64,000 bases of DNA from Culex pipiens pallens. Taxonomy: Eukaryota > Arthropoda > Insecta > Diptera > Culicidae. Positions 46,891 through 59,150 of this stretch are shown in pieces. The stretch spans positions 212,967,611 through 213,031,610 of the forward strand of contig NC_068938.1 in NCBI RefSeq assembly GCF_016801865.2, written 5' to 3'. Position 1 is the first letter of the stretch. Every line of letters starts with the position of its first letter. Under the pieces are notes generated by a model that saw only the letters and a program-made list of their open reading frames with translations, was not told the DNA's origin and ran no database searches. A program made the position numbers and the translations under genes.

Positions 46891-47632
46891 ACCGTAAAAC
46901 GGGGTGACTTTGATAGCCGGGGTGACTTTGATAGGCTTGCGATTTTTTCGCAAAATGAAGAGTACAATTAAAATACGTAAGGAATTGTTTAGAAACATAC
47001 TGACCATTGTTGAGAAGTGTTCAAAGAACTTCAAGAAGAACTTTTCATAAAATTTTGACAAGTTTAAAAAGTTAGTTAACTATAGTTAAGAAAATGTTGA
47101 TGAAAGTCATTATTTTAAACTTCTCAAAGTGTCTTGATTTTCACAATGAACATGATTTTTAATCGGAAAACGGAATGCATTTTCGGATTCTTTGGACAAT
47201 TTTCCACTAGGATAAGGTTAAAAAAGTTTGTAAATAATAAATAATATGTGCTTTTGAAACACAATTTAAAAAAAATCCCTAAATTAAAAGGCAATTTCAG
47301 TTGAACAAATTTCATGTAAAATGTGAAAACTTGTGATTCGTGCTTCGAATTCAGTATAAAATGCAATATAAATCAATAATTTTACAAACAAAACTAATTT
47401 TAACAAATTTCAGGCAAAATTCCGACTTTTTAACAATTTTACCTAAAATGTATATGTATTTTGCTAAAAAGCTTATACACTTAGTTAACTAAATATAAAC
47501 ATTGATTTTTTTTTTTTTTCTTAAAAACTATATCAGCTACTTTAGTGATGGTACATTTAGCGTACAAATAAAGTTTGAACATCTTAAATATGATTTTAAC
47601 AAGGATAACTATGACTATCAAAGTCACCCCGG
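46891..47632. mobile_element. MITE-like element with GGGGTGACTTTGATA ends
   Basis: The left end ACCGTAAAACGGGGTGACTT is followed by a second GGGGTGACTTTGATAG. The right end TATCAAAGTCACCCCGG is the inverse. The interior of about 740 bp is AT-rich and non-coding. Target duplication unclear, so the ends are approximate. Confidence 0.55.
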
Positions 47633-47792
47633 AATTAAAACTAAGAATTTTTAACGTAACTATTTTTCTAAACATTATTGAAAAAACTTTTTTTCCGAAA
47701 TAGTGCATGGACTTTGTGTGGTCTACCCCAGTACATGTTTTAAAAATAATAATCTTGAGAAAAACCTTACCTGTTGGAAAATATTTTTTAGA

Positions 47793-47845
47793 GACCACAA
47801 AAGACCCGGGGGTCGTAAATGTGGATGGTTTAATTTTGACTATTT
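47793..47845 (+). mobile_element. fragment of the 30.6-kb SINE 3' end
   Basis: GAGACCACAAAAGACCCGGG followed by GGTCGTAAATGTGGATGGTTT matches, with few changes, the tail portion of the SINE at 30600-30645 (which lies on the minus strand). Only the last 50 bp or so are present. Confidence 0.65.
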
Positions 47846-47849
47846 TTTT

Positions 47850-50039
47850 TTTTTGAATATACCGTATTTTTCAACAAATACTCAATTATTTTATTATATG
47901 CAATATGGGCATCAAATTTAATTTTGTATGCATTTTTACTTTTTAAGAGTTTTTCGAATGAAATACAATTTTTTTAACGAATACAGAATTTTTAAGTACT
48001 CAAATTTTAATAAGTTGAAACATTTTCATAGTTTTCTGAAAAAAATATTCTTTTAACAAAAAATCGTATTTTTTGGAAAAAATCAAATTTTCTTAATTTA
48101 ATATATGGGTATTAAACAATTCCGAATTTTGTATACATTTTCACTGTATGAAAGTATTTGGAATAAAATACTCAAATTTTCACAAAATACCGTATATTTT
48201 AAAGTGTTCAGATTTTGACAGTATAAAATATTTTTAAAAGAACTCACATTTTCACGAAATACCGTTAAGTACTTATTTTTTTTATAATTCGCAATAAACT
48301 CTAAACTAAACTCTAATAAAAATGAAAAAAAAATCACACCCATGTTGAAAATTATGCGAATTTGAGTGTTTTTGAAAAATACGGTATTTGAAAAACATAA
48401 TTCACAAAAAAAAACTCTATCAAAAGTGAAAAACCATACACAATTTTGCTTCGTTTAATATCCACAAAGTAACTTATGAAAATTTGTTTTTTTTTCGAAA
48501 AAAAATATGGAATTTTTGTGAAAATTTTAATATTACAAAAAATATCTCTAACAAAAATGATAAAGCATAACAAATTTCATAAAAATTATAAAAAAATATA
48601 TTTTGAGTATATTCAAAACAAGAGTTTATTTTCTGAAAAGGTCCTATAAGCTATTGTCTTTAATATGTTTATAGGACCTATTCAAAAAAAAGTCTAGAAA
48701 AGAAAGGTATTCTGTGAAAATTTAGCTATTTAAAAAAAATTAAATGCAATTTATTTAAAGAGCAAACAAAATTTCGCTTCCATTGATACCAATATTGCAA
48801 ATTATGAAAAAATACGGAATTTTGTGATTTTTTTTACTGTTTATACGTTGAAACTTACTACATTATAAATAAAATACCCTTAGTTAAAATATGGTTGGAT
48901 GAATCCAATTTAAGAAAGATTTATAAAATGAGGTTTGTGCGATCGTGACGTGATTTGATGAATGAATTGAATTTTATTTAACATATTTATTCCTCGGCTC
49001 TGGTCAAGTTCGAGGGGGAGCGGCAAGAAAAAATAAATTTCAAACTTATTTTTCAATTCCGTTTCAACATTATTACAGTTATGCTACTACTATTTTTGTT
49101 AACAAAATGTTTTTTCGAGATTTTATGTCTTTTTCAGTTTTTTTTTTCCAAAAGTGCCCTTTTTGATTTAAACTATTAAAAATAAATTTTAAATTGTTTA
49201 CAATTTAATGGTGCAAGTTTTCTCAACAAAAATTTAAATTTTCAGTAATAAATGTTTTGTCCTTGATAATTTTTTTTAGGAATTTTTGAATTTTTGATGT
49301 TAATTTTCCAATGGCCAACGACATTTGAATAAATTCATTCATAATTATTTCGCCAGCTTTAGGCATCGCCAATTTCAGGCATAAAAGCTTCAAAAATGTA
49401 TGCCTTAAAATATTTGAAACATAATGAAAGCTACATTAAAACTTCTTATACAGTGTTAAATGATAAAAAAAAAAAACAAATTTCATTTATTACATATGGT
49501 TCCAGAGATTTAGGGCTCAACGATGTGAGTCTCAACGCACTATTTAAGACAACTGATGGTATAAATATTAAAACGAAAAATATTGCATCAAATGGTTTAT
49601 CAAGTCGATTAATTTATCAAACAATTAATGCATCAAAAATAAAACATATTTTCAATATATTGCACATATTTTTTACAAAAATTCAAAAAAATCTGTTGAA
49701 AACTGACCAATCGGCTTCTACATTTCTTTTCATATTTTCAATAAAACAAATCATCTGGAAAATTTTAGTTCAATATGGTTGTTCCAATATTTCAGTGTAA
49801 ATTTACTTTTGTTTATTCCGACCTCAAAACGGAATAAGTTGTAAGTTGTAAACACATTTCTTTACAGTTAATTTATCTCCTTTTCTGATGGCAGGTATTT
49901 AAAACAATACATTATTTTAACTGTCAAATATTTTAACAGATGACATAGCTAAAAAATATGGAAATAAACACAACAACTCTTAAATTTCATTGAGATCTAT
50001 TTATTATATAATCCGTGTGTAATTTAATCACACTCTTCC
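47850..50039. other. gene-free, very AT-rich sequence
   Basis: The phrase AAATACCGTATTTT and variants recur between 47860 and 48860, suggesting a degenerate repeat. The 134-codon plus frame at 49396-49800 is the longest here (KKKK and I/N-rich) and has no recognisable domain or clear upstream signal. In DNA this AT-rich I treat it as a doubtful frame. Confidence 0.4.
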
Positions 50040-51570
50040 CAACTGTCCAACTGACCCCTTATACTTTGAAAAAAAAAATCGCGTCCATTCCTTAAAGTGT
50101 CACATCGCCTTCGTCATCGCCGTTAGTGGCCCTCATCGCGCAGCAAATTGGCCACGATGACTATCGCCTTTTCGCCTAGCAGAGCCTTTAGTCCTTGCAA
50201 GTTTAAGTGGACAGGGGGGACGAGCTTGAAGCGGAAGCAAAGTTTCGTCAAAGTTTTCGTTTAACTTCTTTCCGCGGCGTTCACACGATCATTTCGAGAA
50301 AAAAAATGAACGACCATGACGACGACGTGACGGACATGTTGAGCGAGAGAAAAAGCATACAATTTTTTGTCTGCGATGATGGTGATGAGGGGAGAAAAGC
50401 AGATAAAATCATAATGTCACTTTTTATTAATAGATCCATTTATTTCCGGGGAGCAGCACGGGAGGACGGTCATCACTTCCGTTTAACGACAGCACGATGA
50501 CGATGTTGAAAAGTGTAACTTTTTTACACCACTGAAGGGGTTCAAGTGTCGTCAATGAATGGGTGAATGTTGCTTGAAAAGTTTGACGCTAATTAATTCA
50601 TAACAAATTATGACGAGCTGTAATTCATGCTGGTTTTTCTCGATGTTTTGTGGGAAATCGAAAATGGGTCAGCTCATGTTTAACTCCAGAAAGTTTTAAT
50701 GTAGCTTCTTTAAAAATATATAATGAAATAGGCAACAAAATCGAAGGTAAAAGCATATTAAGTTCTTAAAAAAATGAAAAACCAAATTTTCCCTTTTAGT
50801 AGAAATTTAATGTCAAAAGCAATAAAAAAAGAAACCTGCTAAAATTTTACACACTTCCCCCCGAACGAACAAGGGAAGACTTGGTTACGTAAGGGGGCCA
50901 CAACCTCCCTGGCAAACCTCATCGATTATGCATACAAAAATCTGAGGGTTTGTTCACGCTCTCGCTTTCGAAATGCTTCAAAATCGCACCCCTCCTCGAA
51001 AAACGACGAAAAAACATGCTTTCCAGCACCAATCAATCCTCATAATAATTTTCGGGGTTCAACCACAGTTTGGAGGGGGGAGGAGAAGTGGATACCCAAA
51101 TCCCAAAATGAGGATTTCCATAAACTGTTGAAATTTCAGCAAGTTCAGCAGAAACGCAGAATTTTTTTTCCTCAAGGGAAAAAATACAAATCGAACACAC
51201 GTGAAGCCAAAGCGTCCTTCTATTGTTACCATGCGGATGGTAATGATATGTAAATTCCACTAGACTAGACAATTTATGCAAATTTCGGGTTCAATGAAAA
51301 GTCTATCGGATGATTTTGTTACCTTCGAGAAATAAAAAAAAAAGTGAAAGGAAAAACGAGAACCGACATTGCTTCATTGAATTTTCCCCTGGTTTGCGCG
51401 AATGGATCGAGCAACATCATCATCACCGCCGTCGTAGTCGTTACAATAGCTTCCGATTAAGGGGACCTCCCGAAGACGCAGACGATGTTGTTGTTGGCAA
51501 TCGTCTAAAGTACGCGCCGCGCTGTTTATCGATCTATTGACGATGATTTGCGATTTTCTAGGGCTGGTTT
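50040..51570. other. CG-richer island without a recognised gene
   Basis: Rich in CATCGCC, GACGACGACG and GATGATG-like trinucleotide phrases. Plus frames at 50207-50500 and 51310-51540 carry D/H-rich strings caused by these. No splice-bounded exon or domain was found. It may be regulatory. Confidence 0.4.
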
Positions 51571-52084
51571 TTCTTAAGAGCACGTATTCATAACAACGTA
51601 AAGTGCTTGGAAAAATATTTGCATTTCATGGAAAATAATGCATCGCGGAAATTTGAGGGAGATTTAAAGTGGGCGTCAAAGTATCATTCAAATTCAAATT
51701 CCTATGAACTGTTCGATTTTATACATATATCCAAAACAAAATTGGTTCCTTCCCCACTCTTTACCAACAATGGGTGATTTATGGGTTTAAACACAAATTT
51801 AATGTATTTTGTTTTATCAAAAACAATAATTAAACTTAACAAATAGCACTTAAGTGATCATAGCTTGTGACAGGGTTGCCAAATCTTTAAACTTTTAGAC
51901 AGGTTAGAAAAGTCTTTTGATTTCCTAAAAAGCGATGGGTCGGTCATAACTCGTCACAGGGTTGTAGGCTCTTCAATGTTTTAAACTCGTTGGAAATATT
52001 TTTTGACTTTTATGACCCTCGACTGAAAGTCAAGTGGAGGAGGGAGGAATAAAAAATAATTCTAAAAATTGAAGTAAATATCAA
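51571..52084. other. gene-free AT-rich sequence
   Basis: GTGACAGGGTTGC (51868-51880) and GTCACAGGGTTGT (51954-51966) form a short local direct repeat. Nothing else is seen. Confidence 0.35.
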
Positions 52085-52370
52085 TACTTTCAACACATAA
52101 ATGAGAAAAGAACTTTAAAAAGTATTTTATACCAAGGCAGTTGTTTTGTAATGATTATTTTTAAAAATATTTAAAAAGCAACGAAAAAAAAACCTAATTA
52201 TTATTTTTTCAAGCATGATAACAATATGCAAAAAAAAATCATATCAAATTGTTAATGAGACTTTTATTTCCATTAAAAAAAAATAAAGATATTAAAAAAA
52301 TACTCCTGATTTTTCGGGCCGATTAGAAAGCGTGACATAAAATTTGAAAAGTATTTTTTTCACAAAAAAT
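52085..52370 (+). repeat. dispersed AT-rich repeat family, partial copy
   Basis: It retains the 3' landmarks ACTCCTGATTTTTCGGGCC, GCGTGACATAAAATTTG and GAAAAGTATTTTT, in the order seen at 28190-28268 and 16690-16765. The 5' part is too diverged to place. Confidence 0.5.
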
Positions 52371-52514
52371 TCAAATTGATAAAAACATTTTTTAATAACC
52401 TTTGATTTATAAAATATGTTGAACTTGTTTCAAAAACATTTTCAAAATGAACATAAAAATTGCTTGCGAACAAACGTTATTTTTTTAATAAAAAGCACCG
52501 TTTTGAAGTAAGTA

Positions 52515-52720
52515 CAGTCCAGACTCGATTATCCGAAGCCTCGTTTATCCGAAGTTTCGATTATCCGAAGTTCGATTATCCGAAGATTTGAATGGGACTT
52601 TGGATTATCAAATCACGAACAAAAATTTTTCGTATTTTTTTTATTTTCTTACTTTAAACCTTAAATTTGAATTCTGCAACCCCATTTTAGTCAAATTTTA
52701 ATGGTTGATTGCCATTCTTG
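52515..52720 (+). mobile_element. pogo-like transposon terminus (left-facing end)
   Basis: It begins CAGTCCAGACTCGATTATCC after a TA (52513-52514), with four spaced copies of ATTATCCGAAG or TTATCCGAAG that could be transposase sites. About 190 bp are homologous to the inverted sequence ending at 62106. No transposase frame. Confidence 0.6.
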
Positions 52721-53027
52721 AATATATTTTTTTTCTAAATGCTAGAAATAATCTTAACAATTTTGATGTTTGAACTATAAAATCAGACAAGTAATTACTT
52801 AGAAAGAGCATTGCATTTGAAATTGAATTTCACAAAGAGTTCAAAAAAATTTCACAGGCATTTTACTCTTAAAATTGAAAGTCAAAGCAATCATCAGTTA
52901 AAAAATACAAAAAAAAATACAATTCTAATGCTCAGCAACTATTTATCCGACTTTTTATGTTAAAAAAAAGTGCATTGAATTTTCTCAGCTACCAGAATTT
53001 TTTTTTTTCAAAAATACATCAGCCTTT

Positions 53028-53155
53028 TTTTTTTTTTTTTTTTATTAGGTCCTTTTTGGTACTGGGATCTGGTTAGGACCGAGTCGGCTTTTGTAATTAC
53101 ATTTGACATAATAATTACAGAGGATCTTGTGTGTAAATGTTAGTGGGAGGGGAGC
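53028..53155 (-). mobile_element. retroposed fragment with poly(A) and 14-bp target duplication
   Basis: ATACATCAGCCTTT is found at both 53014-53027 and 53156-53169. Read on the minus strand, the insert runs CTCCCCTCCCAC..., then CCTAACCAGATCCCAGTACC, then AATAAA followed by an A run of about 16. It is the 3' tail of a non-LTR element or SINE, severely 5'-truncated. Confidence 0.75.
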
Positions 53156-53169
53156 ATACATCAGCCTTT

Positions 53170-55148
53170 GTGATGCTCAAAATGGTCGATTTTTCTAACA
53201 CTGTTTTTTTCGGTGCCTTTTGGACCAAGAAAAATAGACTCCTTTACGTCCAAACTTTGTACATTTTATTAAAATTTTGTGGGAAAAGTTTTGTATTTTT
53301 ATTTCACATTTTTATTTATATTTTGAAATAAATTATAATTATAATAAATTAATTATAATTCTCAAAAACTTTAACGAGAAAAAAATGTGCTATCACTTGT
53401 CCAAAAATACAGCATGTTCAATTCCAACGATATTGCGTTGATTTGTAATAAAAAAATGGTTTCTGAATAATAGACTCCTGTAAGTCAAAATTTCGCATTT
53501 CATCAAAATGAGTTAATTTGCAAAAAAAAAAAACAAACTGCAAAGGGACATTTGTGTTTTAACTTTTTCGCAAACAATACTCTCACAAATCATCATATTA
53601 AACCTTTTTTGTTTGTATTTATATGGTCATTTTGAGCGATAGGCTATACTTCTTTTGTATTATGCGTTTATTTATTCATTTTTGAATTTTGAGTTTTGTA
53701 CTTTTACCGGTTGTGATCTGCCTGTTCTACACAGTTTGTGACATATCGAAATTATCGCAAACTCATTTTGCCATAATAAGTAAGGGATATTAGTTCGTAA
53801 CACGGCTAAAGATGTCCAAAAACAACTAAATATAATAATGGCAAAGTCATATGAAACAAACAAAACCATTAAACTATTTTCTATATTTCCCACCTTTCCA
53901 ATACTTTTCAAAGATTTGAAATTATTTTACAAAATATTCGTAGACTCAGAAACTCGAATGCTTTAATCCAAAACATTTCAAAGGATTCATCTAAACAATT
54001 CAATTGTGGAATAAAGTTTGTTTAAATATAAAAAAGAAATCTCTCGACTTACTTACAAATTGTATTATACAATTATTTAATAATAAAATGAGTAAAAAAA
54101 AACAATGAAAGGTGTAAATACCACGATTCAAATTCGCCCTAAAATCACATCAACACATTTGATTTAGCTATTATTTCAACGTTTCTAAATACATAAACCA
54201 AAAACGAGGCGTTTCCAATTTCCAATCACACACACACACACCCGACACATGCTCTCAAACGAAAATCCTTTGTTCGATTGCTAGAACAAAGGCCCCCGTT
54301 CAGCACACAACTCAGCACAACACCCATCTGCTAAGCTCATCACCGAGCAAACATATCGAATTTGTGTTGTTTTCCACCACACGGGGTCGGGGCGACGAGC
54401 CCGAAAATTTTCCAGTTTCACACCCACGTGAATGTGAATAAATCAGTTTGTTTTATCATATATGACTCTGCCTTGCTGGTGGGAGGGAAAATAATTGGCT
54501 TTAAATTTTGCTTTTTTTAAGCTTGATTGATTTTTTTTTTAAACGCGAAACTTTAAAAATATTTTAAGAATGATAATACTTGAAAATACAAATTCTCACG
54601 TTAAATGTGTTGCCAAAGAAGCAAACTTTTTATTTTGTTTCAACATTATCGGTTTAAAAGCTCCAGTCTCGATCAGCTTTAGCTGTCGTTTAAGTCTAGA
54701 CGCGTCTGGGTGTGAAGATATCAGCTTGATGTTCGTTTTTATTTTTTCATTTCAGCCATAAGAAAAGAGCTACACAAAACTGCTTGCCAAAGCCTTTATC
54801 CCAAGGGATGATGATGACACACACAAACATAGAGTGAGAGAGAGAGATCCGAACTTTGCGGAGCGCGTCTCTTCTGGGTGATGGCGAGATCTCCAGGGAC
54901 ATAAATTATATCGATAAAAGTGTGTGAAAATGTTTGTTTTTTTATTGAGGGAAGGGATCGCTTTTTATTCGCTTGTACCACATGTTTGCAAAGCTCACCG
55001 CTAAAGCACCACGTGGTTGGTCCATTGGTTTTTATTGCGGGTGGATGCTCTGGAAAAGAGAACTCCGGATGATATGATACAAACACTTGAAGCGGGTTTA
55101 AATATTGTCAAAACGACTGCAATTTAGACTAAATATGAGATACGTCAA
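53170..55148. other. AT-rich sequence followed by a small island
   Basis: AT-rich and frame-poor to about 54180. GC-richer text follows at 54200-55090, with a CA microsatellite at 54228-54241, a GAGA run near 54834-54846 and two CACGTG sites. An acceptor-like tract TTTTATTTTTTCATTTCAG ends at 54757, without a partner donor. No gene recognised. Confidence 0.4.
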
Positions 55149-56747
55149 CCCGAGCAGGGGTAAATAACACGGGAATACCAAATTTTGGTATTACTTGGGC
55201 AAATAACAGCGAACAAAATGTGCCCTTGGTTGCCCAGTAATAGATGGTAAAATACCATGAAATCATACCAAAGTCTTGTATGTGGAAGGGCACAACAATA
55301 CCAAACCATGTTATTCCAAGGGTTAAAATAATATCTCAAAATAAAACCATTTCAATACCAAGTTGAGGTCTTCTGGATTTTTGAACATTGCTTGAATACC
55401 AAAACTTGGTATTGCCATGGTTTTAATTTTAGATGTTCCCGCGCCCTTGGAAAATCAGATTTTGGTATTTATGTGGTCTTCCACATACATGATTTTGGTA
55501 TGATTTCATGGTACACTCTGTCAGGTAAAACAGTAGGGTGCGATTTCGGGCAATGTCGCTGTAAGCTTGGCACTTAGTAGCAACCCAGTTCAGATAGATA
55601 CAAGTAAAACTATATGTGTTCCGAACAGTAGTTAGTACCAAATGCGATTCCTTGAAGCTGATACAGTTACAGGCCTACCAACTAGTAATCTACGAAAGTA
55701 AACTGTAATGACAGAGTTAATTGAAAGGCTAATTTATATTTGACTAGAAAATCAGCTCGTTTTTTTCATAACTGATTTTAATGTTAACCCATATTATCAA
55801 AACGATAACTCGTCCAGCTCAAACCTTTGTAGGGGTAAGAGGTGGGACCATCATCATCATCATCATTTTACCATCTATTACTGGGCAACCAAGAGCACAT
55901 TATGGTCGCTTGTATTTGCACAAGTAATACCAAAATTTGGTATTTTCATACCATTTTTAGTACAGCAGTTGCAGTTAGTGAAAAAACGGAAATGATCCAT
56001 ATGCAACAGCCAAATCCACTCACCTGATGATTCCATGTTGTTCTTAGTGATATTCTTCACCACACCGAATGCATTTGTCATTGATGAACGGCCTGTGCTT
56101 GAAGTTCTTGAAGCTTCTGAAAAATAACAAGATTGAAAAATAAGTATTATAAAAATGAAATGATTCATCAAAATTCAATAATCTGTCGATTGACTCGTTT
56201 TTCAAAGTATATTTGGGTATCAAGTCATTTTAGCGCAAAATTAATTATCTCGTCAATTTTTTTAAAAAATTTCCCATAGTTTCAGAGAAAATTGATGAAA
56301 CCTTTCAATACCAAAATAATACCAAAATGTGCCATCCTGACTTAGAAAATTTTCCACAATTTCAAGTCATTTCTGTAGGGGGTATATCAAAAATGTTTAA
56401 AATCAAGTTTGAAATTTCCGGTTTTCAATGAAAGCATTCGCTTTGAGACATCATTTTAGCGCAAAATTAATTATTTTGTCAAAATTGGTCAAAATTTTCC
56501 CATAGTTGCAGAGGAATTTGATAAAATACTGTAATACCAAAAGAATACCAAAATGTGGTGTTCGACCATTGACACATTCTGCCATTTTGCAATATCAAAA
56601 CAATACCTTAAATTGATATGATAGCACATTTTACTCTTGCATAATCCTTAAGACAAATTTTAAAGGGTCCAGGAATACCAAAATTTGGTATTGATACCAG
56701 AGAAAGGTATTATTACGCATTTCCCTTGTTATTTACCCATGCTCGGG
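55149..56747. mobile_element. 1.6-kb inverted-repeat element with ACCAAAATTTGGTAT motifs
   Basis: The left end CCCGAGCAGGGGTAAATAAC and the right end GTTATTTACCCATGCTCGGG (56728-56747) are inverse. The palindromic motif AATACCAAAATTTGGTATT or close variants occurs at about 55173, 55396, 55923 and 56674, with half-sites elsewhere. Internal inverted copies link 55222-55300 with 55465-55515 and 55866-55905 (GCCCAGTAATAGATGGTA and its inverse). No target duplication is evident. It carries an exon-like segment at 56024-56116. The superfamily is undetermined. Confidence 0.65.
56024..56116 (-). other. exon-like segment with both splice sites
   Basis: Minus strand: TTATTTTTCAG (acceptor, ending at 56117), 93 nt, then GTGAGT (56018-56023). 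One frame is open throughout (ASRTSSTGRSSMTNAFGVVK at its start), entering after two bases and leaving with one base. The composition is more protein-like than its surroundings. I do not recognise the peptide. It could be a captured exon, a transposase exon remnant, or chance. Confidence 0.35.
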
Positions 56748-56780
56748 AAGAACAACCTGATTTAAAACAACTCAATATTT

Positions 56781-57800
56781 AGCAATTCTATTTGAAAAGA
56801 GCCTAAACCGAAACAAAGTTCTCCGATCGGGCTAAAAAATTTTCTGGGGGTTCCTTGGCCAAAATAATTAGACCCGTATTTTTTTGTTTGGCCATAAGGG
56901 TGACCTACATCGTGCTAGGGTGGTTCAAAAAATGTAAATTTTCGTAATTTTTCGCAAAAACCACTTTTTTTCAAAAAATCTTATCTCCGCGTCATTTCAT
57001 CCGATTTTAGCTGTCTTAGACGCAAAAGAAAGGTGAATAGTTTGGCTATTTGAGAAAAATAGTAAGAAGTTTCAAAAATCTAGCTTAACATTTGAAAAAA
57101 GTCGTATGCAAACTTAAAATGGCGTATTGACCGTGTCTGGACAAAAGAGCCTATGTTTGAAAATATTTTTATAAGATTTCTCGGAAAATTTCACATAACT
57201 TATAAAAAAATTGGCGATGTCAAACAGTGCGTTTCCGAGATAGTTCCGAGATGACCTATACATGTTAGGATACCAAATTTTTTGTAATTAAAATACGCAC
57301 CTTGGTATCCTAACATGTATCCTAACATGTATAGGTCATATCTCGAAAACGTACAATTCGACATCGCCAATTTTGTGATATTTTATGTGAAATTTTCCGA
57401 GGAATCCGATAAACATATTTTCAGACATAGGCTCTTTGGTCCAGACACGGTCAAAACGCCATTTTATGTTTGCATACGACTTTTTCAAATGTTAAGCTAG
57501 ATTTTTGAAATTTCTTACTATTTTTCTCAAATAGCCAAACTATTCACCTTTCTTTTGCGTCTAAGACAGCTAAAATCGGATGAAATAACGCGGAGATATG
57601 ATTTTTTTGAAAAAAGTGGTTTTTGCGAAAAATTACGAAAATTGCCATTTTTCGAACCACTCTAGCACGATGTAGGTCACCCTAATGGCCAAACAAAAAA
57701 AAACGGTTCTAATTATTTTGGCCAAGGAACCCCCAGAAAAATTTTAAGCCCGATCGGAGAACTTTTTTTTCGGTTTAAGCTCTTTTCAAATGGAATTGCT
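56781..57800. mobile_element. 1.0-kb near-perfect palindromic foldback element
   Basis: Arms of about 480 bp pair almost completely (AGCAATTC at 56781 with GAATTGCT ending at 57800), meeting near 57250-57320. The 61-codon frame at 57315-57500 is arm sequence. Relatives lie at 15290-15990 and 60650-60910. No target duplication is certain. Transcribed, it would give a hairpin of several hundred base pairs. Confidence 0.8.
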
Positions 57801-59150
57801 GATTTCTTTATTTTTGTTGTCATGTGACTAAACTTACAATTTCAGCTAGTATAAATCAACAAAATTAAACAAAATTCCTCCTATATTTCAACAAACCACT
57901 TTTCGCAAAACCGCACACTACATTTCCCAACCCCCCAGAAAGCCCGTCCCGTCAGCAGGAATTTCCCAACTGCTGTTCGGAAAAGCAGAGAAAATCTCGC
58001 CACGCGCCAAGAATTTCCTGCCCCGAGTTCGTTCACACATTTGCCTGCTAAAATATGGAAACTATTTTTCATTGTCCATAAACAATACCCAGCCTCAACA
58101 TCGGCCAGAGAGTGTAGTGTAAATATTTTCCCAACAATCTCCGCTCCAATTAGGAGCTCTCTTCTACCGCTGATTCAGGACCACCAATCGGAAGAAGACC
58201 TGGTCGAGAAAGAAGAAGCATTCCGGTTTTGCTAGCAATTTTCCGCAATACCACCAACGCCGTGGTCCATCACTTGCCAGAGCATCAGAGTAACAGCATC
58301 CCGCCACACCAGAAACAGGCTCGTCTCTGGTAATTCCTCAAATTATTCACTCCGTTGGCCACGACACTTTGGTGCCCGGGGAGGGCAGCAATTTTCCCAC
58401 GGCCTCCATCTGGGACAGGAATCGAACGGACGAACGACCACCACGACGACGACGACGGAGTACAAATTCTAAATGAAAGCATATTTCAGGATCGAAGCCG
58501 GCAGGCATTACGGGACAACCTCGGGTAGACCATGAGAATCTCGCACGGGTTGGTGCTACACGGTGGTCACCCGAGGGTGACGAGCCCACCGATACGGCAT
58601 AGCAAAATTTTGACCAATTTAGCCAACCCACTGTGCGACAAATGAGACGGTGGTTGTTGGTGGCTACAACCTGACCAAACCAAATAGATGGGAACCGCAA
58701 GGAATTAGAGAACCGATGGTCATTTGTTACCCCCTCTGGGTTATTAAGGGGTTTTGTTCCGGAGGATTGTTGTCGCATACGGTGTGCGGTACGGTAGTCA
58801 TTTGAGGAGGAAAAAAGGAGGCCGATAAATATGCGGAGTGTTTCCGGTTTGAGAATTAGAGAGAAAGTTGCCGAAAAGGACAACCGGAAGGGTCGGACCG
58901 GAAATTTGGGGCTTTCGTTCGAATGGACGTTAATTTTGGAGCGCCCGGAAAACGGAAATGATCTGACCTTGATTCGGCGGTGGTTGGGTTGGGATGTTGT
59001 GGGTAGCTTGAAAAATATATAGAAATAAAGGTTGAAAAATAATCAGAATTTCAATACATATAGCAACATTAGGGTAACGATTAAAAAAAAATCGTCATCT
59101 GACTCGATTCCTTAGGCAAAAATAATTAACTGTGAAAATTTTATGCAAAA
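57801..59150. other. GC-richer island, no recognised gene
   Basis: It contains the longest non-repeat frame of the window, 178 codons on minus (58347-58883). That frame has an arginine run and serine-rich low complexity, no recognised domain, and shorter frames opposite and around it. Without homology I do not call it a gene. Trinucleotide CGACGACGACGACG occurs near 58442-58456. Confidence 0.4.

Noticed and set aside
47755..47790. Minus-strand recursive splice site (AACAG joined to GTAAGG)
   Set aside because: The pyrimidine tract is weak and it lies next to a SINE fragment in transposon-rich DNA.
49396..49800. 134-codon plus frame as a gene
   Set aside because: Very AT-rich, with a lysine homopolymer and no recognisable motif. 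Not distinguishable from a chance frame.
58347..58883. 178-codon minus frame as a gene
   Set aside because: No domain, arginine run from a CGA trinucleotide tract, overlapping frames on both strands, and no splice or start context that singles it out.
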